A DNA stretch of 64,000 bases, from the NCBI GenBank assembly GCA_009760855.2, contig WPIO01000039.1, positions 3,370,501-3,434,500 on the forward strand. Direction: 5' to 3'. Source of the DNA: Cristatella mucedo (taxonomy: Eukaryota; Bryozoa; Phylactolaemata; Cristatellidae). Under the pieces are notes generated by a model. It searched no databases. It saw nothing but the letters and a program-made list of their open reading frames with translations, and had not been told where the DNA came from. Both the position numbers and the translations under genes were made by a program. Below are positions 46,511 to 56,095 of the stretch, one piece after another; positions within the stretch are counted from its first letter, which is position 1, and the number at the start of each line of letters is the position of its first letter.

Positions 46511-46966
46511 ATGGAAAATCAAGAAAAGAAATTTTTAGTTCTCCAAAATTCTGCAGTTGTTATCCCAAAAGGAAAGCCTGCACACGTTCATATTGAAGAG
46601 AAAATTTCAAAAGATTCAAAACTTTATCTTAGAGCATGGATGTATATAACAGAAGAAACACTTCCTTATATTCAAAACATTGTAGATAGATCGAGTGAAA
46701 ATTAGATTTCAAAGCATTTGATGCTAGTGCAAGGTCAAAAATTGGAATTAGATTTGTTTTTGGAAAGAAACCTAGTATTATGTTTGATGAGAATAATAAA
46801 CAAATTAAAGTATCTAGTCCAGCAGACGTAATTAAGAAGTTAGGAAATGATTTTTGTATAACTGGAATTCTTGATGGTAGTGTTATGTTTCAAGAGTATT
46901 ATAATAATGAAGAAAGATTAAATATTAGATTAAAGATTGACCAAGTAAAAGTTTATAGTTCAACAC
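46511..46966 (+). pseudogene. unknown Polinton gene, frameshifted and cut by LINE
   Basis: ATG at 46511 preceded by TATATAGA. The first 64 codons are open (MENQEKKFLV...). After a shift near 46700 the coding signal continues through FVFGKKPSIMFDENN to KVYSST at about 46964, where the LINE begins. A short open end with stop at about 49291-49293, right after the LINE tail, may be the displaced 3' end. No family recognised. The small beta-rich pattern would allow an OB-fold, but I cannot support that. Confidence 0.5.
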
Positions 46967-49257
46967 GACACTAGCTGACACGCTCGACGAGTTTGCACCT
47001 TTGACAAAGCGCACTGTGCGCCCCCCGCCCAGAGGGCCTATGGTTTACCACAGACATTAAACTAGCCAAGTCTACTAAACGAAAGCTTGAAAAGGCATAC
47101 AAAAGATCCGGACTAACTGTCCATCGACAGGCATATGAAGACTACTGTAGGTCGTACCAATCGATCCTAGCAAAGGCTAAGTCTAGCTTCTATAGAAACA
47201 TTGTTGAATCACAGATGCACAATCCAAAAATGCTGATGTCTAAAATAAACTATCTCCTCAACCGTTCCCAGGTTAGCTCCTTACCTGATGATCCATGTGA
47301 TGATCTAGCCGATCGCTTCTCTCGATTCTTTGTGCAGAAGATAGACAAAATCAGGGAATCCATCCCTGCGATGACAACCTTCCCACTAGAATGCTGTTCC
47401 TCGGTTCCTGGCTGCGCCTCAATGTCTGCATTTAAACAGGTCACTAGTGATGTAGTCCTAAAGCTCGTATCTCAATCAAAGAAGACAACAAGTCCACTGG
47501 ACCCTATTCCCACTGTCCTGCTCCTACGTTGCATTGATCTGCTCGCTGCCATGCATAACCAACATCATTAATATGTCATTAGCCTCAAGTCAGGTCCCAG
47601 CACCTTTCAAAAAAGCTGTAGTCAGGCCACTTCTCAAGAAAGCTACACTAGACCAAGAGAACTTAAGCAACTACCGCCCAGTCTCCCTTCTACCATTCCT
47701 ATCAAAGACACTGGAACGGGTCGTGGCAGACCAGCTGAACTCGTATATCGAAACCTCACACCTTGCTAGTAAGTTCCAGTCTGGCTTTAGAGCTAATCAC
47801 TCCACAGAGTCAGCATTGCTTCGGGTATACAACGACCTACTTAGGAATGCAGACATGGGTAGAGTGTCTCTTCTTGTTTTGCTCGATCTTTCGGCAGCTT
47901 TTGACACCATCGATCACAAAGTACTTCTAGAGCGCCTCTCATCTCGCCTGGGCATCACTGGCACTGCTCTGCAGTGGTTCGGGTCCTATCTCAGTGGGAG
48001 ACTCCAGAGTGTTGACGTGAATGGACAAAGATCATCTGAAGTACCTCTAAAATATGGAGTACCTCAGGGCTCTGTGCTAGCTCCGGTTCTTTTCACCGTT
48101 TATACTCTCCCTCTCGCTGATGTGATTGCCAAGCACAATCTAGGCTTTCACTTCTATGCGGATGACACTCAGTTGTACCTTTGCTTTGATCCCTCCCAGC
48201 CTTCGAGCACCTCAAATTCTCTCAACTCACTTGCTGCATGCATTGATGACATCCGATCATGGATGGCAGCAAATTTTCTAAAACTAAACGATGATAAAAC
48301 TAACTTACTAGTTATGGGCAAACCTAGTGTTATTCAGAAATTGGAAAGGCTGACTTTCAAAATTGGCTCTGCCAGCATATCTCCAGTTGCATCAGCTCGA
48401 AATCTAGGTGTCATATTCCAAAGCGACCTCTCGTTAGACGACCACATCAGCTCCACAGTCAAATAAGCCTATTTTCAGCTTCATAACATTGCTAAAATTA
48501 GGGCTTGTTTAGATAAGGATACCACGTCCAAGTTGGTCCATGCATTCGTGACATCTCGTCTCGACTTCTGCAACTCACTGCTTACTGGCCTACCAGCATG
48601 TGCGATCAGGCGATTGCAGCTTGTGCAAAACTCTGCAGCTAGGCTTGTCTGTCGTGAGCGTCGCAGTTGCCACATTACTCCACTTCTCGCCGACCTGCAC
48701 TGGTTACCAGTCAAGCAACGGATTGACTTCAAGGTTTTGTCGCTCACTTTTAGGTCTCTTCATTCTATGGCTCCAGCCTATCTTTCAGATATACTACCCC
48801 ATCAGGCAAAGCATCGTACCACTCGCTTTTAGGAATCCAACAGTCTAGAAATACCTCGTACAAACCTTAAATCCTTTGGAGACCGTGCATTTAGCTCGTA
48901 TGCTCCCACAGCCTGGAACTCCCTCCCGACCTGCATCAGAACATCCCCTGACCTGACGACATTTAAAAGAAACTTAAAAACATACCTATTTAGGACAGCA
49001 TTTAGTGGGTCCTTGTGATTCGTCCTCGATGTGCTTATGCGTGCTGACACTGTTCATGCTGCCACTAACCACATTTGCATGCTGACCCTGTGCATGTAAC
49101 CCCTAACCATGTTATTCATTTTGTTTGTTTTTCAAGCATGATTTTACTTACTATTCCATTGCGTATCACTTTGCAGCAAATGTAAAGCGCCTAGAAAGAG
49201 ATTAAGTTCTCTGAGGGCGCTTTATCAAGTGCAATATTATTATTATTATTATTATTA
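46966..49257 (+). mobile_element. CR1/L2-like LINE inserted in the Polinton
   Basis: Starts abruptly in the EN-RT linker (GACACTAGCTGAC, equivalent to the copy near 2790). It contains nearly the whole RT (47534-48466: [39 protein letters not shown]), the thumb and C-terminal domain (48533-49010), 3' UTR, hairpin and a (ATT)n tail at 49235-49257. Damage: a stop near 48465 and another near 48830, plus a frameshift near 47550. Its GC content is clearly higher than that of the surrounding Polinton DNA. No obvious target duplication. Confidence 0.95.
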
Positions 49258-49342
49258 CCAAAGAGATCAATGTTTAATCCAGCAGAGTTTTAAAAATATA
49301 AATATAAAAAATAAATATAAAATAGTTTTGTAAGTTAAATTT

Positions 49343-49837
49343 TTAGATCTTTTTTCTAGTGATATCAAGCATTTTATCAACTATTCCACGGTCATAATTT
49401 TTTATCTTATTAAGACTAGCAGAATTACTTATTTTATCTTGTAGAAAATCAGTAGCAAATGAATCGTTTAGAGCTCCTCAAAGGCCTAAGCCGAATTTGC
49501 TTTTTGTTGCCATAACAGCTGCTGCAGTCTTTGCATCTTCACGAACATAATTTGGTTGACGAGGATCGAGCGCAATTCTAGCAGCAGATTCAGCTAATAC
49601 CAAGTCTGACAAGTTTCTTATTTCTGTTCTTTTAGGTTCGGGCATTGATCCAGTTTCGGTGTATAAACTATCGTGCACTAAAGCACCTCGATCTAGGTCA
49701 TTCACGCCTGTATAGCCTTCACTCATTCTCTGAGTAAACTTGGTTCCCGGACCAGCATATGAGTAACGATTTGTTCCATTGAATGAACCACCCGCAACAG
49801 ATTCAGATTTTACTTCTGAGGGTAGTTTTAGGTGCAT
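49343..49837 (-). pseudogene. phospholipase A2-like virion protein, one stop
   Basis: A 164-codon frame with TGA at 49478-49480. Motifs: YAGPGTKF (calcium-loop pattern GPG), then GVNDLDRGALVHDSLY, where HD-xx-Y matches the PLA2 catalytic helix. A similar domain in parvovirus capsid proteins helps the particle breach endosomal membranes. PLA2-like proteins are also reported from adintovirus/Polinton-type elements. The start MHLKLPSEVKSESVAGG lacks the usual TATA-type motif; the frame may be joined to other sequence upstream. Confidence 0.72.
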
Positions 49838-49855
49838 TTCACGATTTCCAGTTAG

Positions 49856-50106
49856 TTACTTTATGAAATCCACAATGCCTGAGCCAAGTCCTCTATTACG
49901 TTTCAGTTGTTTTAGAGAAAGATTCAGTTGTAGGCCAGTGTTTTTTGATCTACACTTTTCTATTTTATTTAGTTGTGTTTTTGTTACAAAGATTGTAATT
50001 GAACCTGATAGATCTTTTTTAACCTGATTGAAATAGGTTTATCAGACTTATGTACCAAGTTTACTTGATGTTCTGATAGGTTTAGTTTTACCTCATGGTA
50101 TTCCAT
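49856..50106 (-). pseudogene. small basic virion-type protein, frameshifted
   Basis: ATG at 50106 preceded by TATTATAGAA. About 30 codons (MEYHEVKLNLSEHQVNLVHK...) then a one-base shift near 50010. The signal continues as LSGSITIFVTKTQLNKIEKC and QLNLSLKQLKRNRGLGSG, stopping at 49856. The repeated pattern (I/V)-x-L-(S/T)-x-x-Q-x-x-K-(I/L) recalls a small protein common in invertebrate Polinton-type elements. Function unknown; likely a minor structural or core protein. Confidence 0.55.
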
Positions 50107-50163
50107 TTCTATAATATATTTAATTTTTATTTAAAGACAAATTAAACTATTATATATTAAGAA

Positions 50164-50718
50164 ATGAATCAAGTTTCTAGCTTTAGAAATAGAGTTATGG
50201 AACTTTTAGACTATAATCCATATACAGGAAAACTCTTTTGGAGAGTAAATAGAAGAGGAAAAGCAAGATCTGGCAGCGAAGCCGGAACAATTCATCATAG
50301 CGGTTATCGAGAAATACGAATAGATAGCAAAATTTATCAAGCACATCGCATTATATGGATGATAATGAATAATGAAATGCCAATTTCGGAAATTGATCAC
50401 GTGAATCGAATAAGATCAGATAATAGAATAAGCAATCTTAGATTAGCAACTTCTTCAGAAAATAATAGAAACAAGGAAAAACGAAAAAATACTTCTTCCA
50501 ATTATATTGGCGTTAGTTTTAACAAGAGAAAAGATAAATATGAATCATATATTACAATAGATAAACATAAATATCATCTGGGCTATTATAACAATCCTAT
50601 CGCTGCGGCTGAAAGAAGAGATATAATTTCTATACAATTTTATTTGCAATTTGCTCGATTAAACTTTACTTATAGTTTAACTGAAGATTGTAAAATAGTT
50701 CGCTACACAGACTTTTAA
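50164..50718 (+). CDS. HNH endonuclease with AP2 domain
   Basis: An intact 184-codon frame. Domains in order: a start typical of this group (LDYNPYTGKLFWR, residues 15-27), GYREIRIDSKIYQAHRIIW with His61, EIDHVNRIRSDNRISNLR (Asp78-His79, Asn87/Asn91 of the HNH finger), then an AP2 DNA-binding module (SSNYIGVSFNKRKDKYES to NPIAAAERR, 111-152). This architecture is characteristic of phage and organelle homing endonucleases. In the Polinton it could be a selfish homing gene or a recombination nuclease. It has a TATTAAGAA-ATG start like its neighbours, so it uses the element's expression signals. Confidence 0.9.
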   Translation: MNQVSSFRNRVMELLDYNPYTGKLFWRVNRRGKARSGSEAGTIHHSGYREIRIDSKIYQAHRIIWMIMNNEMPISEIDHVNRIRSDNRISNLRLATSSENNRNKEKRKNTSSNYIGVSFNKRKDKYESYITIDKHKYHLGYYNNPIAAAERRDIISIQFYLQFARLNFTYSLTEDCKIVRYTDF

Positions 50719-51806
50719 TTTCTATAGCGTTTTTTCAAATCATCTCTTAGTTTTAGCACTTCTCTATGTATTTCTTCTTGTGATTTACCTTGTGCATATA
50801 GATTAGCTAGTAACATTGCGCTCTCAGCTTGATAATTACAAGTCTTTTTTCCTCCAACCGTACTACTTTCTACTTTTTTTATATCTTCTTTTAACTTATC
50901 TGAATAACTTACTCCTGATACCTCTACTAACTGTTTACCTGTTTTCAAATAATCTAATCTGTTTTTCACCTCTGAGTTTTGCACTTTGTCACTCAAATCA
51001 ATATCAATGTTTCTATCAAGTAATTCTATCATATTTTTTATATCCACAATTGCATTCTTTAGTCTTTCCCTTTGTAAACTCAAAGCACTCATTCGTTTTT
51101 CATGCGTATCCATTTTTGGTGCCTTAGCTGTATACATTGTACTGTCAATTATTTTTTTAATCAATCCAGCAACTGAGACTGCTATTGAAACACCTCAGCC
51201 AACAGCTCCAATAACAGAAGCTATACTTGCCATGAATGCTGGAATTGCAGGAAGAAATCCACCTGATCTTACTTCAAGAAAGTTCTTTTTCCACGCAAGA
51301 GGATCTAGTTGAGCAGCGTTCCAATTAACCTCTTCTCCGAATGTCTCTGAAAGAAACTTACTAGGATTTAAGTACCAATCAGATTTAGCTCTTTCTGCTT
51401 CTAGCAAAATCTCGTTTATGTAAAAACCAACCTCTAAAGAAGCGACCATTTTTGACAGTCCTTTTTTTTCTGCAATTGACTTCCAGAAGACATTGCCATA
51501 CTTTCCAGAAGAAATATCATCTACAATCTCTTTTATAAATAAACCAAGATCTAAAATTCCTGTTATTCCTGATAGAAATCCTCCAAGTGCTTTTGTAGCA
51601 GTTCCAATTACTTTAAATGCCTGCAAAACTTTTGGAACAATAGTTGCAATCTTGTTTGATGCATGTAAACTAAGTTTCATTGCAATCTTAGGAGCTACTT
51701 TTATAATTGCTTTTGATCCTACTTCTGTTGCTGTTGTCGTTCCTGATAATACTTCTTTTGTTGTATCTAAGCCAGATTTCAGATCACCGCCTTTTATTTT
51801 CTTCAT
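50715..51806 (-). pseudogene. membrane-active minor virion protein candidate, one stop
   Basis: A 363-codon frame from ATG 51806 with a single TGA at 51195-51197. The start MKKIKGGDLKSG contains IKGG|D, a candidate adenovirus-protease site. Long hydrophobic stretches (AFKVIGTATKALGGFLSGIT; PAIPAFMASIASVIGAVG) flank the break, and the C-terminal 120 residues are helical and charged. This could be a pVI-like lytic or internal capsid protein. It overlaps the 3' end of the HNH gene by 4 bases. Confidence 0.5.
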
Positions 51807-51816
51807 ATGTATAAGA

Positions 51817-52674
51817 ATGGATAATATTAGTAAGATTAATGGTCATATTTTTAGTGATCTTGATGCTAATGGAAATAGCATTAAAAATCTTGGTTTTCCA
51901 GTAAATGATGGAGACGCAATAAGATTAGATTATGCTCTTAATTCAAACTTCTTTAATACTGTTGCAACTACTGTTTCTGGAGAAATAGCCTCTGTTTCTA
52001 ACTTATCTGATTTACTTCCAAAGAATAATACAAAAATGCTATCTCAGTTAAACTGTAGAAATATAACAGGTATATCTGGAAGATCTGCTGACGGAACTGT
52101 CTATCAAGATTCTAGACCTTACAAAGTAATAAACTATGGATTATTAAAAAGTATGTCTCAAGTTTTTAATGGTAACTCTAATAGTACTATTGATCTAGGA
52201 TCAAACAGAATTACATCTTTGAAAAATTCAGATGTTGTAACAAAACAATCTGTTGATTCTTATAAATGCTCTACTTTGTATTTAAGGCTTTCTGGTTTTA
52301 CAAGTGCTTCAACTATTGCTCCGTTAAACATATTTAATATTAATGTAAAGGGAACAGGAACAGAAAGTTCTACATTGAAAACAACACCTGCAGACATTGC
52401 AGTTTTTAATCAGCAAGGAAGTGTAATCGGCTATGCAACACCTTATAAAACACTTGTTACTGGACCAGTAACAAACTTTCAAACAGTATCTAGCATACTC
52501 TGGTGTTCTAATACTACTGGAGTGTTTTTAGAGTTAACTAGTGATAACACTTATGGGGTATCTGGTACTCTCCTTTTAGTAATAAATATTGATGGATCAT
52601 GCACTTATATGATAGATAATCTTACAGTTGCTAATAATGTTACATATATTGACTTTATTATTACTATTGTATAG
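51817..52674 (+). CDS. phage-tail-fibre-like protein 2
   Basis: 285 codons from ATG 51817 (after TATAAGA); the longer open frame upstream is antisense to the neighbouring gene and not coding. It starts SKINGHIFSDLDANGNSI with NLGFPVNDGDAIRLDYAL, paralogous to fibre 1. A second repeat is STIDLGSNRITSLKNSD..TKQSVD. The C-terminal ~130 residues are beta-rich and unrelated to those of fibres 1 and 3. Intact. Confidence 0.72.
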   Translation: MDNISKINGHIFSDLDANGNSIKNLGFPVNDGDAIRLDYALNSNFFNTVATTVSGEIASVSNLSDLLPKNNTKMLSQLNCRNITGISGRSADGTVYQDSRPYKVINYGLLKSMSQVFNGNSNSTIDLGSNRITSLKNSDVVTKQSVDSYKCSTLYLRLSGFTSASTIAPLNIFNINVKGTGTESSTLKTTPADIAVFNQQGSVIGYATPYKTLVTGPVTNFQTVSSILWCSNTTGVFLELTSDNTYGVSGTLLLVINIDGSCTYMIDNLTVANNVTYIDFIITIV

Positions 52675-52675
52675 A

Positions 52676-53491
52676 ATGTCGCGTGGATATCGGAGAAAAG
52701 GATCTAATCAAAAAAATTATATTCGTAAAACTGGAGATATTATGAATGGAACTTTAAATGTGAATCAGAATTTAATAAAAAATCTTGGAGATCCTGTTGA
52801 TTCTACAGATGCTGTAAACAGAAAGTATATAGATACAAACTTTGTTACAAAAATATCTAGAGGAACAACTGCTGATGGTGATATTGATATGAATAATCAT
52901 AGACTGATAGATCTTGGAAATCCTGTTAATCCAAGTGATGCAGCTACAAGTGATTATGCTGATACAAAAATACCAAAAACCGGTGGAAGAATTAATGGTG
53001 TGCTAACTATTGCTAGTTTAGTTGTTAATACTAACGATGCTCCTACAACTCCATATGATGTCGTAAATAAGAAATATGCTGATGATAACTTAGTTAACTT
53101 AAAAGGTGGAACTATTAATGGACCTTTAGATATGGGAAACTTTCCAATTACAATAAAAAATGATCCTGTAAATCCTAATGATGGCGTAAATCTTGGGTAC
53201 TTACAAAGAGTAAATGGGAATGTCGCAACTGTAAAATTTAAAGGAATTATGGATGGATCACTAACTACACAAATATATGGAAAAACATTTAATGGTAGAT
53301 GGATTACTAATATTAGCAATATTACAGTTCCTACTGGTATATTTATTCTTGCAGTAGCATATACTTACAGTGATGATATAATAGGTAATAAAACACAAGT
53401 ACTTATGCCTATACCATCAACACTAACAACACAGAATGATCAGTTGTATGGTGGTTATATTTTAGATATGTGGTTCAACTCTTATAGATAA
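52676..53491 (+). CDS. phage-tail-fibre-like protein 3
   Basis: 271 codons from ATG 52676 (after TATAGA), one base after the previous stop codon. The best shaft repeats in the element: IKNLGDPVDSTDAVNRKYID, LIDLGNPVNPSDAATSDYAD, TTPYDVVNKKYADDN and IKNDPVNPNDGVNLGYL, with KTGDIMNGTLNVN and GGTINGPLDMGNFPI linkers. The last ~80 residues form a separate tip (ends GGYILDMWFNSYR). Intact. Bacteriophage-like shaft with a distinct head implies host-receptor binding. Confidence 0.8.
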   Translation: MSRGYRRKGSNQKNYIRKTGDIMNGTLNVNQNLIKNLGDPVDSTDAVNRKYIDTNFVTKISRGTTADGDIDMNNHRLIDLGNPVNPSDAATSDYADTKIPKTGGRINGVLTIASLVVNTNDAPTTPYDVVNKKYADDNLVNLKGGTINGPLDMGNFPITIKNDPVNPNDGVNLGYLQRVNGNVATVKFKGIMDGSLTTQIYGKTFNGRWITNISNITVPTGIFILAVAYTYSDDIIGNKTQVLMPIPSTLTTQNDQLYGGYILDMWFNSYR

Positions 53492-53527
53492 GGAGATATA
53501 TATTACTATTTATATAGCAGTATTATA

Positions 53528-54486
53528 ATGCTTAACAGAAAAGATTTACACATGACTGGAACACTGAATATGAGTGAAAATAGAATAGTAAATATTGAAA
53601 ATAATATAGATCCATTGGAAGTTGCTGGAAAATTGTTTGCTGATGAAAACTATGTAAAAAAAGATTCAGATCAGGTTATAAGAGGAAACATATCTGCAAA
53701 CTCAAAAAATATGTTAATATAGCAAATCCAATTAATGGAAATGATATTGCGACAAAAGAGTACACTGATCAAAAAGCAGGAGTTCTAGATACTATTACTG
53801 GAACCTTAAGTGCAGATGCAGTTAGAACTCATATGCCTATTGACTGTTTCATAGACTTTCTATTGAAATGTTTTATCTAAAAAAAACACCTATCTCAAAA
53901 ATGTTAGGAATATTGAATGTTGATAGTATAAATAATCTTTCTAGTGGTAATAATTCATCTTTAGCTAGATTATCCGATATTCCAGCAAGAAAAAAACTAA
54001 ATTATTTAAAACTAAAAATAAAAATAAAGGATCTTTTTAATGCAGATGTTGCTCAAATGCCTACAATTTCTGATGAATTAACTCTATTATTCATAAAGAA
54101 CAAACTGATAGATCAATTATATTAAAAGATATTAATTTAACTAGAGTAAGTTATTCAAATGTTAAAATGGAGTTCTTTATATATGGTTATAATAAAAATT
54201 TTATAGTTAGAAATTATTGTCAAGAACTTTACTCTCCAAATTTTTTAATTTCTAATTTTCTTAATATTAAATATTACGACATTGAAGGTGACTACATATA
54301 AGTGATTATATAACATTTTATAATAACAGTGATTCAAGTTTTAGTGTAGTTATTACTGTTGAGTTTCCTGTTTTAAATTATATTAATAATCTTGTAACTC
54401 CAAATAATTTAGATGTTATTGAAATTGATTTAGTTGGTGATATAATACACTCATCTCTGAATTCAATTAATACTACAGATGTGTAG
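53528..54486 (+). pseudogene. fourth fibre-like gene, multiply frameshifted
   Basis: Starts MLNRKDLHMTGTLNMSENRI with a fibre-type VNIENNIDPLEVAGKLFADENYV repeat split by no stop, but the frame is lost near 53708 and the next repeat (ANPINGNDIATKEYTD) lies in another frame. Further shifts occur near 53860 and 54095 and a stop near 54300. Coding-like sequence ends at 54486, two bases from the convergent gene. Same order as fibres 2 and 3, so a third tandem member that has decayed. Confidence 0.6.
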
Positions 54487-54488
54487 AA

Positions 54489-54854
54489 CTACCTCCATTC
54501 TAAACTTTCTTTAATAAACTCTGTTGGTGTGCTACATTCTTTTCCTGTTAATTGTTTTGTTAACTCTATTTTTTTAGAGTATGATTCTGATTTAAGACTA
54601 TTTATTTTATCTATTTTCAAATCTTTAAGAAACTCTGAAAAAATTGACCCATCTCTAACTTTTGTAAATATATATGCCATTTCTTTTTCTGAATGATTTA
54701 CTCTTAAAGCTTTGTATTCTAAAACTAATTTTAATGATTCTAATAGTGTACTCCTAATATCTTCAATTCTTCCCATTGGATATGAGCAAATTTTTATAGT
54801 CTGTTGTCCTTGTGCTACTGCTAGACAATCTTTACTTCTAGTTTCTACATTCAT
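54489..54854 (-). CDS. unknown Polinton protein
   Basis: An intact 121-codon frame beginning MNVETRSKDCLAV with a TATATAGAAA-ATG start. Mostly helical, ending in a Lys/Glu-rich region. No recognised domain. It is convergent with the fibre cluster and the first gene of a minus-strand block leading to PolB. Confidence 0.62.
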   Translation of the reverse strand: MNVETRSKDCLAVAQGQQTIKICSYPMGRIEDIRSTLLESLKLVLEYKALRVNHSEKEMAYIFTKVRDGSIFSEFLKDLKIDKINSLKSESYSKKIELTKQLTGKECSTPTEFIKESLEWR

Positions 54855-54874
54855 TTTCTATATAAATAAGTTAA

Positions 54875-55387
54875 TTATAAAGTTGTTGAAGGAATTGTAT
54901 CAGAAACTGGATCTGTAACAGTTGGAGCAGCAGGAGCAGCAAGTGTTGCCTTTTGTCTGGCACTAGTTCCATCAGATAGATCAGGTAGGATTGCATAACA
55001 TTAATCTTTAACAATTCCAGAGATATCTGGTTTAATTCCTGCAACGCCTGATATAACTGTTGAAAGTGTTGGTAGCTGACTAGCAATCCATGTAGTATAA
55101 CTAGAAAATTCTCCAGGTGTATCAAGAAGAGTATCAACTTTTGATCTAACTGTTGCTTCAAGATCAGTTGTTATACTTGCCATTCCAGAATTGATTACCT
55201 TTTGTGCTTCAATGTCGCACTCATCAATATAGAACTTTTTAACAGATGTATCTGTCATAATTGAGATATCTGAGTCGAGTGTTTGTTGATCATAAGCAGT
55301 CATTCTAGATTTTACAAGGTAGTCAACATATGCTTTCAGCAGAGTTGCAGATGTAGTAAGATTGGGATCAGATACTTCTCCCGACAT
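54875..55387 (-). pseudogene. unknown Polinton protein, one stop
   Basis: A 170-codon frame from ATG 55387 (TATAGGAAA start) with TAA at 55001-55003. The first 128 codons are helical (FYIDECDIEAQKVINSGM). After the stop the same frame continues with an Ala/Pro/Thr-rich tail (TLAAPAAPTVTDPVSD). No family recognised. Confidence 0.5.
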
Positions 55388-55420
55388 TTTCCTATACTAT
55401 TATAAAAAATATAAAAAATT

Positions 55421-55700
55421 AATTAATCTGAACACCCTGCTTAGTTTTTGGAGTTTTTGTTTTCTTTTCTGCTTCTACCAACATTTCATTTATTTTACTT
55501 CTACATTCCATTAGTTTATCACAGGTATCGCAAATCTCAACTAGAACACTAATATACGAGCTATCTAAATCTGGAATAAGTTTATCAAGTAAATGCTTGA
55601 CAATTCTTTGATCGACTTTCTTTAATTTTTGTAGACAAATTTAAAGAGCCATATCTCTTGACTGTTCACAACTAAAAATTCTTGAAACATCGATTCTATA
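55421..55700 (-). pseudogene. small unknown Polinton gene, broken
   Basis: On the minus strand, a coding-like run (LKKVDQRIVKHLLDKLIPDL to TPKTKQGVQIN) ends at about 55421, with a TAA just upstream of it and a likely start near 55695 after TATATAGA. Helical with three cysteines. Function unknown. Confidence 0.42.
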
Positions 55701-55715
55701 TAAATATAAATTTTT

Positions 55716-55904
55716 TTATAGTTCATCTTCTTCATTTACGTAATTTACTTCTTCCTCAAAACAGAATGCTTGTTCATAGCCTTCATCAGAATCGTATTCA
55801 CTGCTGTATTCTTCAGACTCATCTGGATTGTAATCAGGATCATCACTGTCGGACTCGTTTTCAATTTCTTCAACTTGTTTGTTTTCAATTTCAACTTTTT
55901 TCAT
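55716..55904 (-). CDS. small acidic protein
   Basis: 62 intact codons, more than 40% Asp/Glu, Ser/Tyr-rich (DSDDPDYNPDESEEYSS). TATAGAA-ATG start. Such acidic small proteins may mimic DNA or regulate transcription; nothing specific can be shown. Confidence 0.55.
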   Translation of the reverse strand: MKKVEIENKQVEEIENESDSDDPDYNPDESEEYSSEYDSDEGYEQAFCFEEEVNYVNEEDEL

Positions 55905-55928
55905 TTCTATAATAATGAATTTTATTTT

Positions 55929-56095
55929 TTAATATAAATTTATTCCTGCCATCTCAAAAATTAACTCCTCTTCTGCTCTATCATACTCCATTTCTATTTG
56001 TAATTCATGTAACTCTTGTGTTGTTTCTCGAATATCATGTTCGACTTTACTTTTGCTTCAGGTTCAATTATATTTTCACTCTTTCGTTTTGGCAT
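55929..56095 (-). pseudogene. small coiled-coil protein, frameshifted
   Basis: Starts MPKRKSENIIEPEAK at 56095 (overlapping the PolB stop region by about 20 bases, after ATATAG), loses frame near 56045, and continues as ETTQELHELQIEMEYD to a stop at 55929. Function unknown. Confidence 0.45.

Noticed and set aside
51493-51816. Upstream extension of the fibre 2 frame
   Set aside because: It is antisense to the 50715-51806 gene; the ATG at 51817 has the TATAAGA start motif and gives a length matching its paralogues.
50164-54486. Bacteriophage or bacterial contamination, because of phage-like fibres and HNH-AP2
   Set aside because: These genes lie between Polinton genes, inside matched TIRs, use the same start motif, and the element is flanked by animal repeats and carries LINE and SINE insertions.
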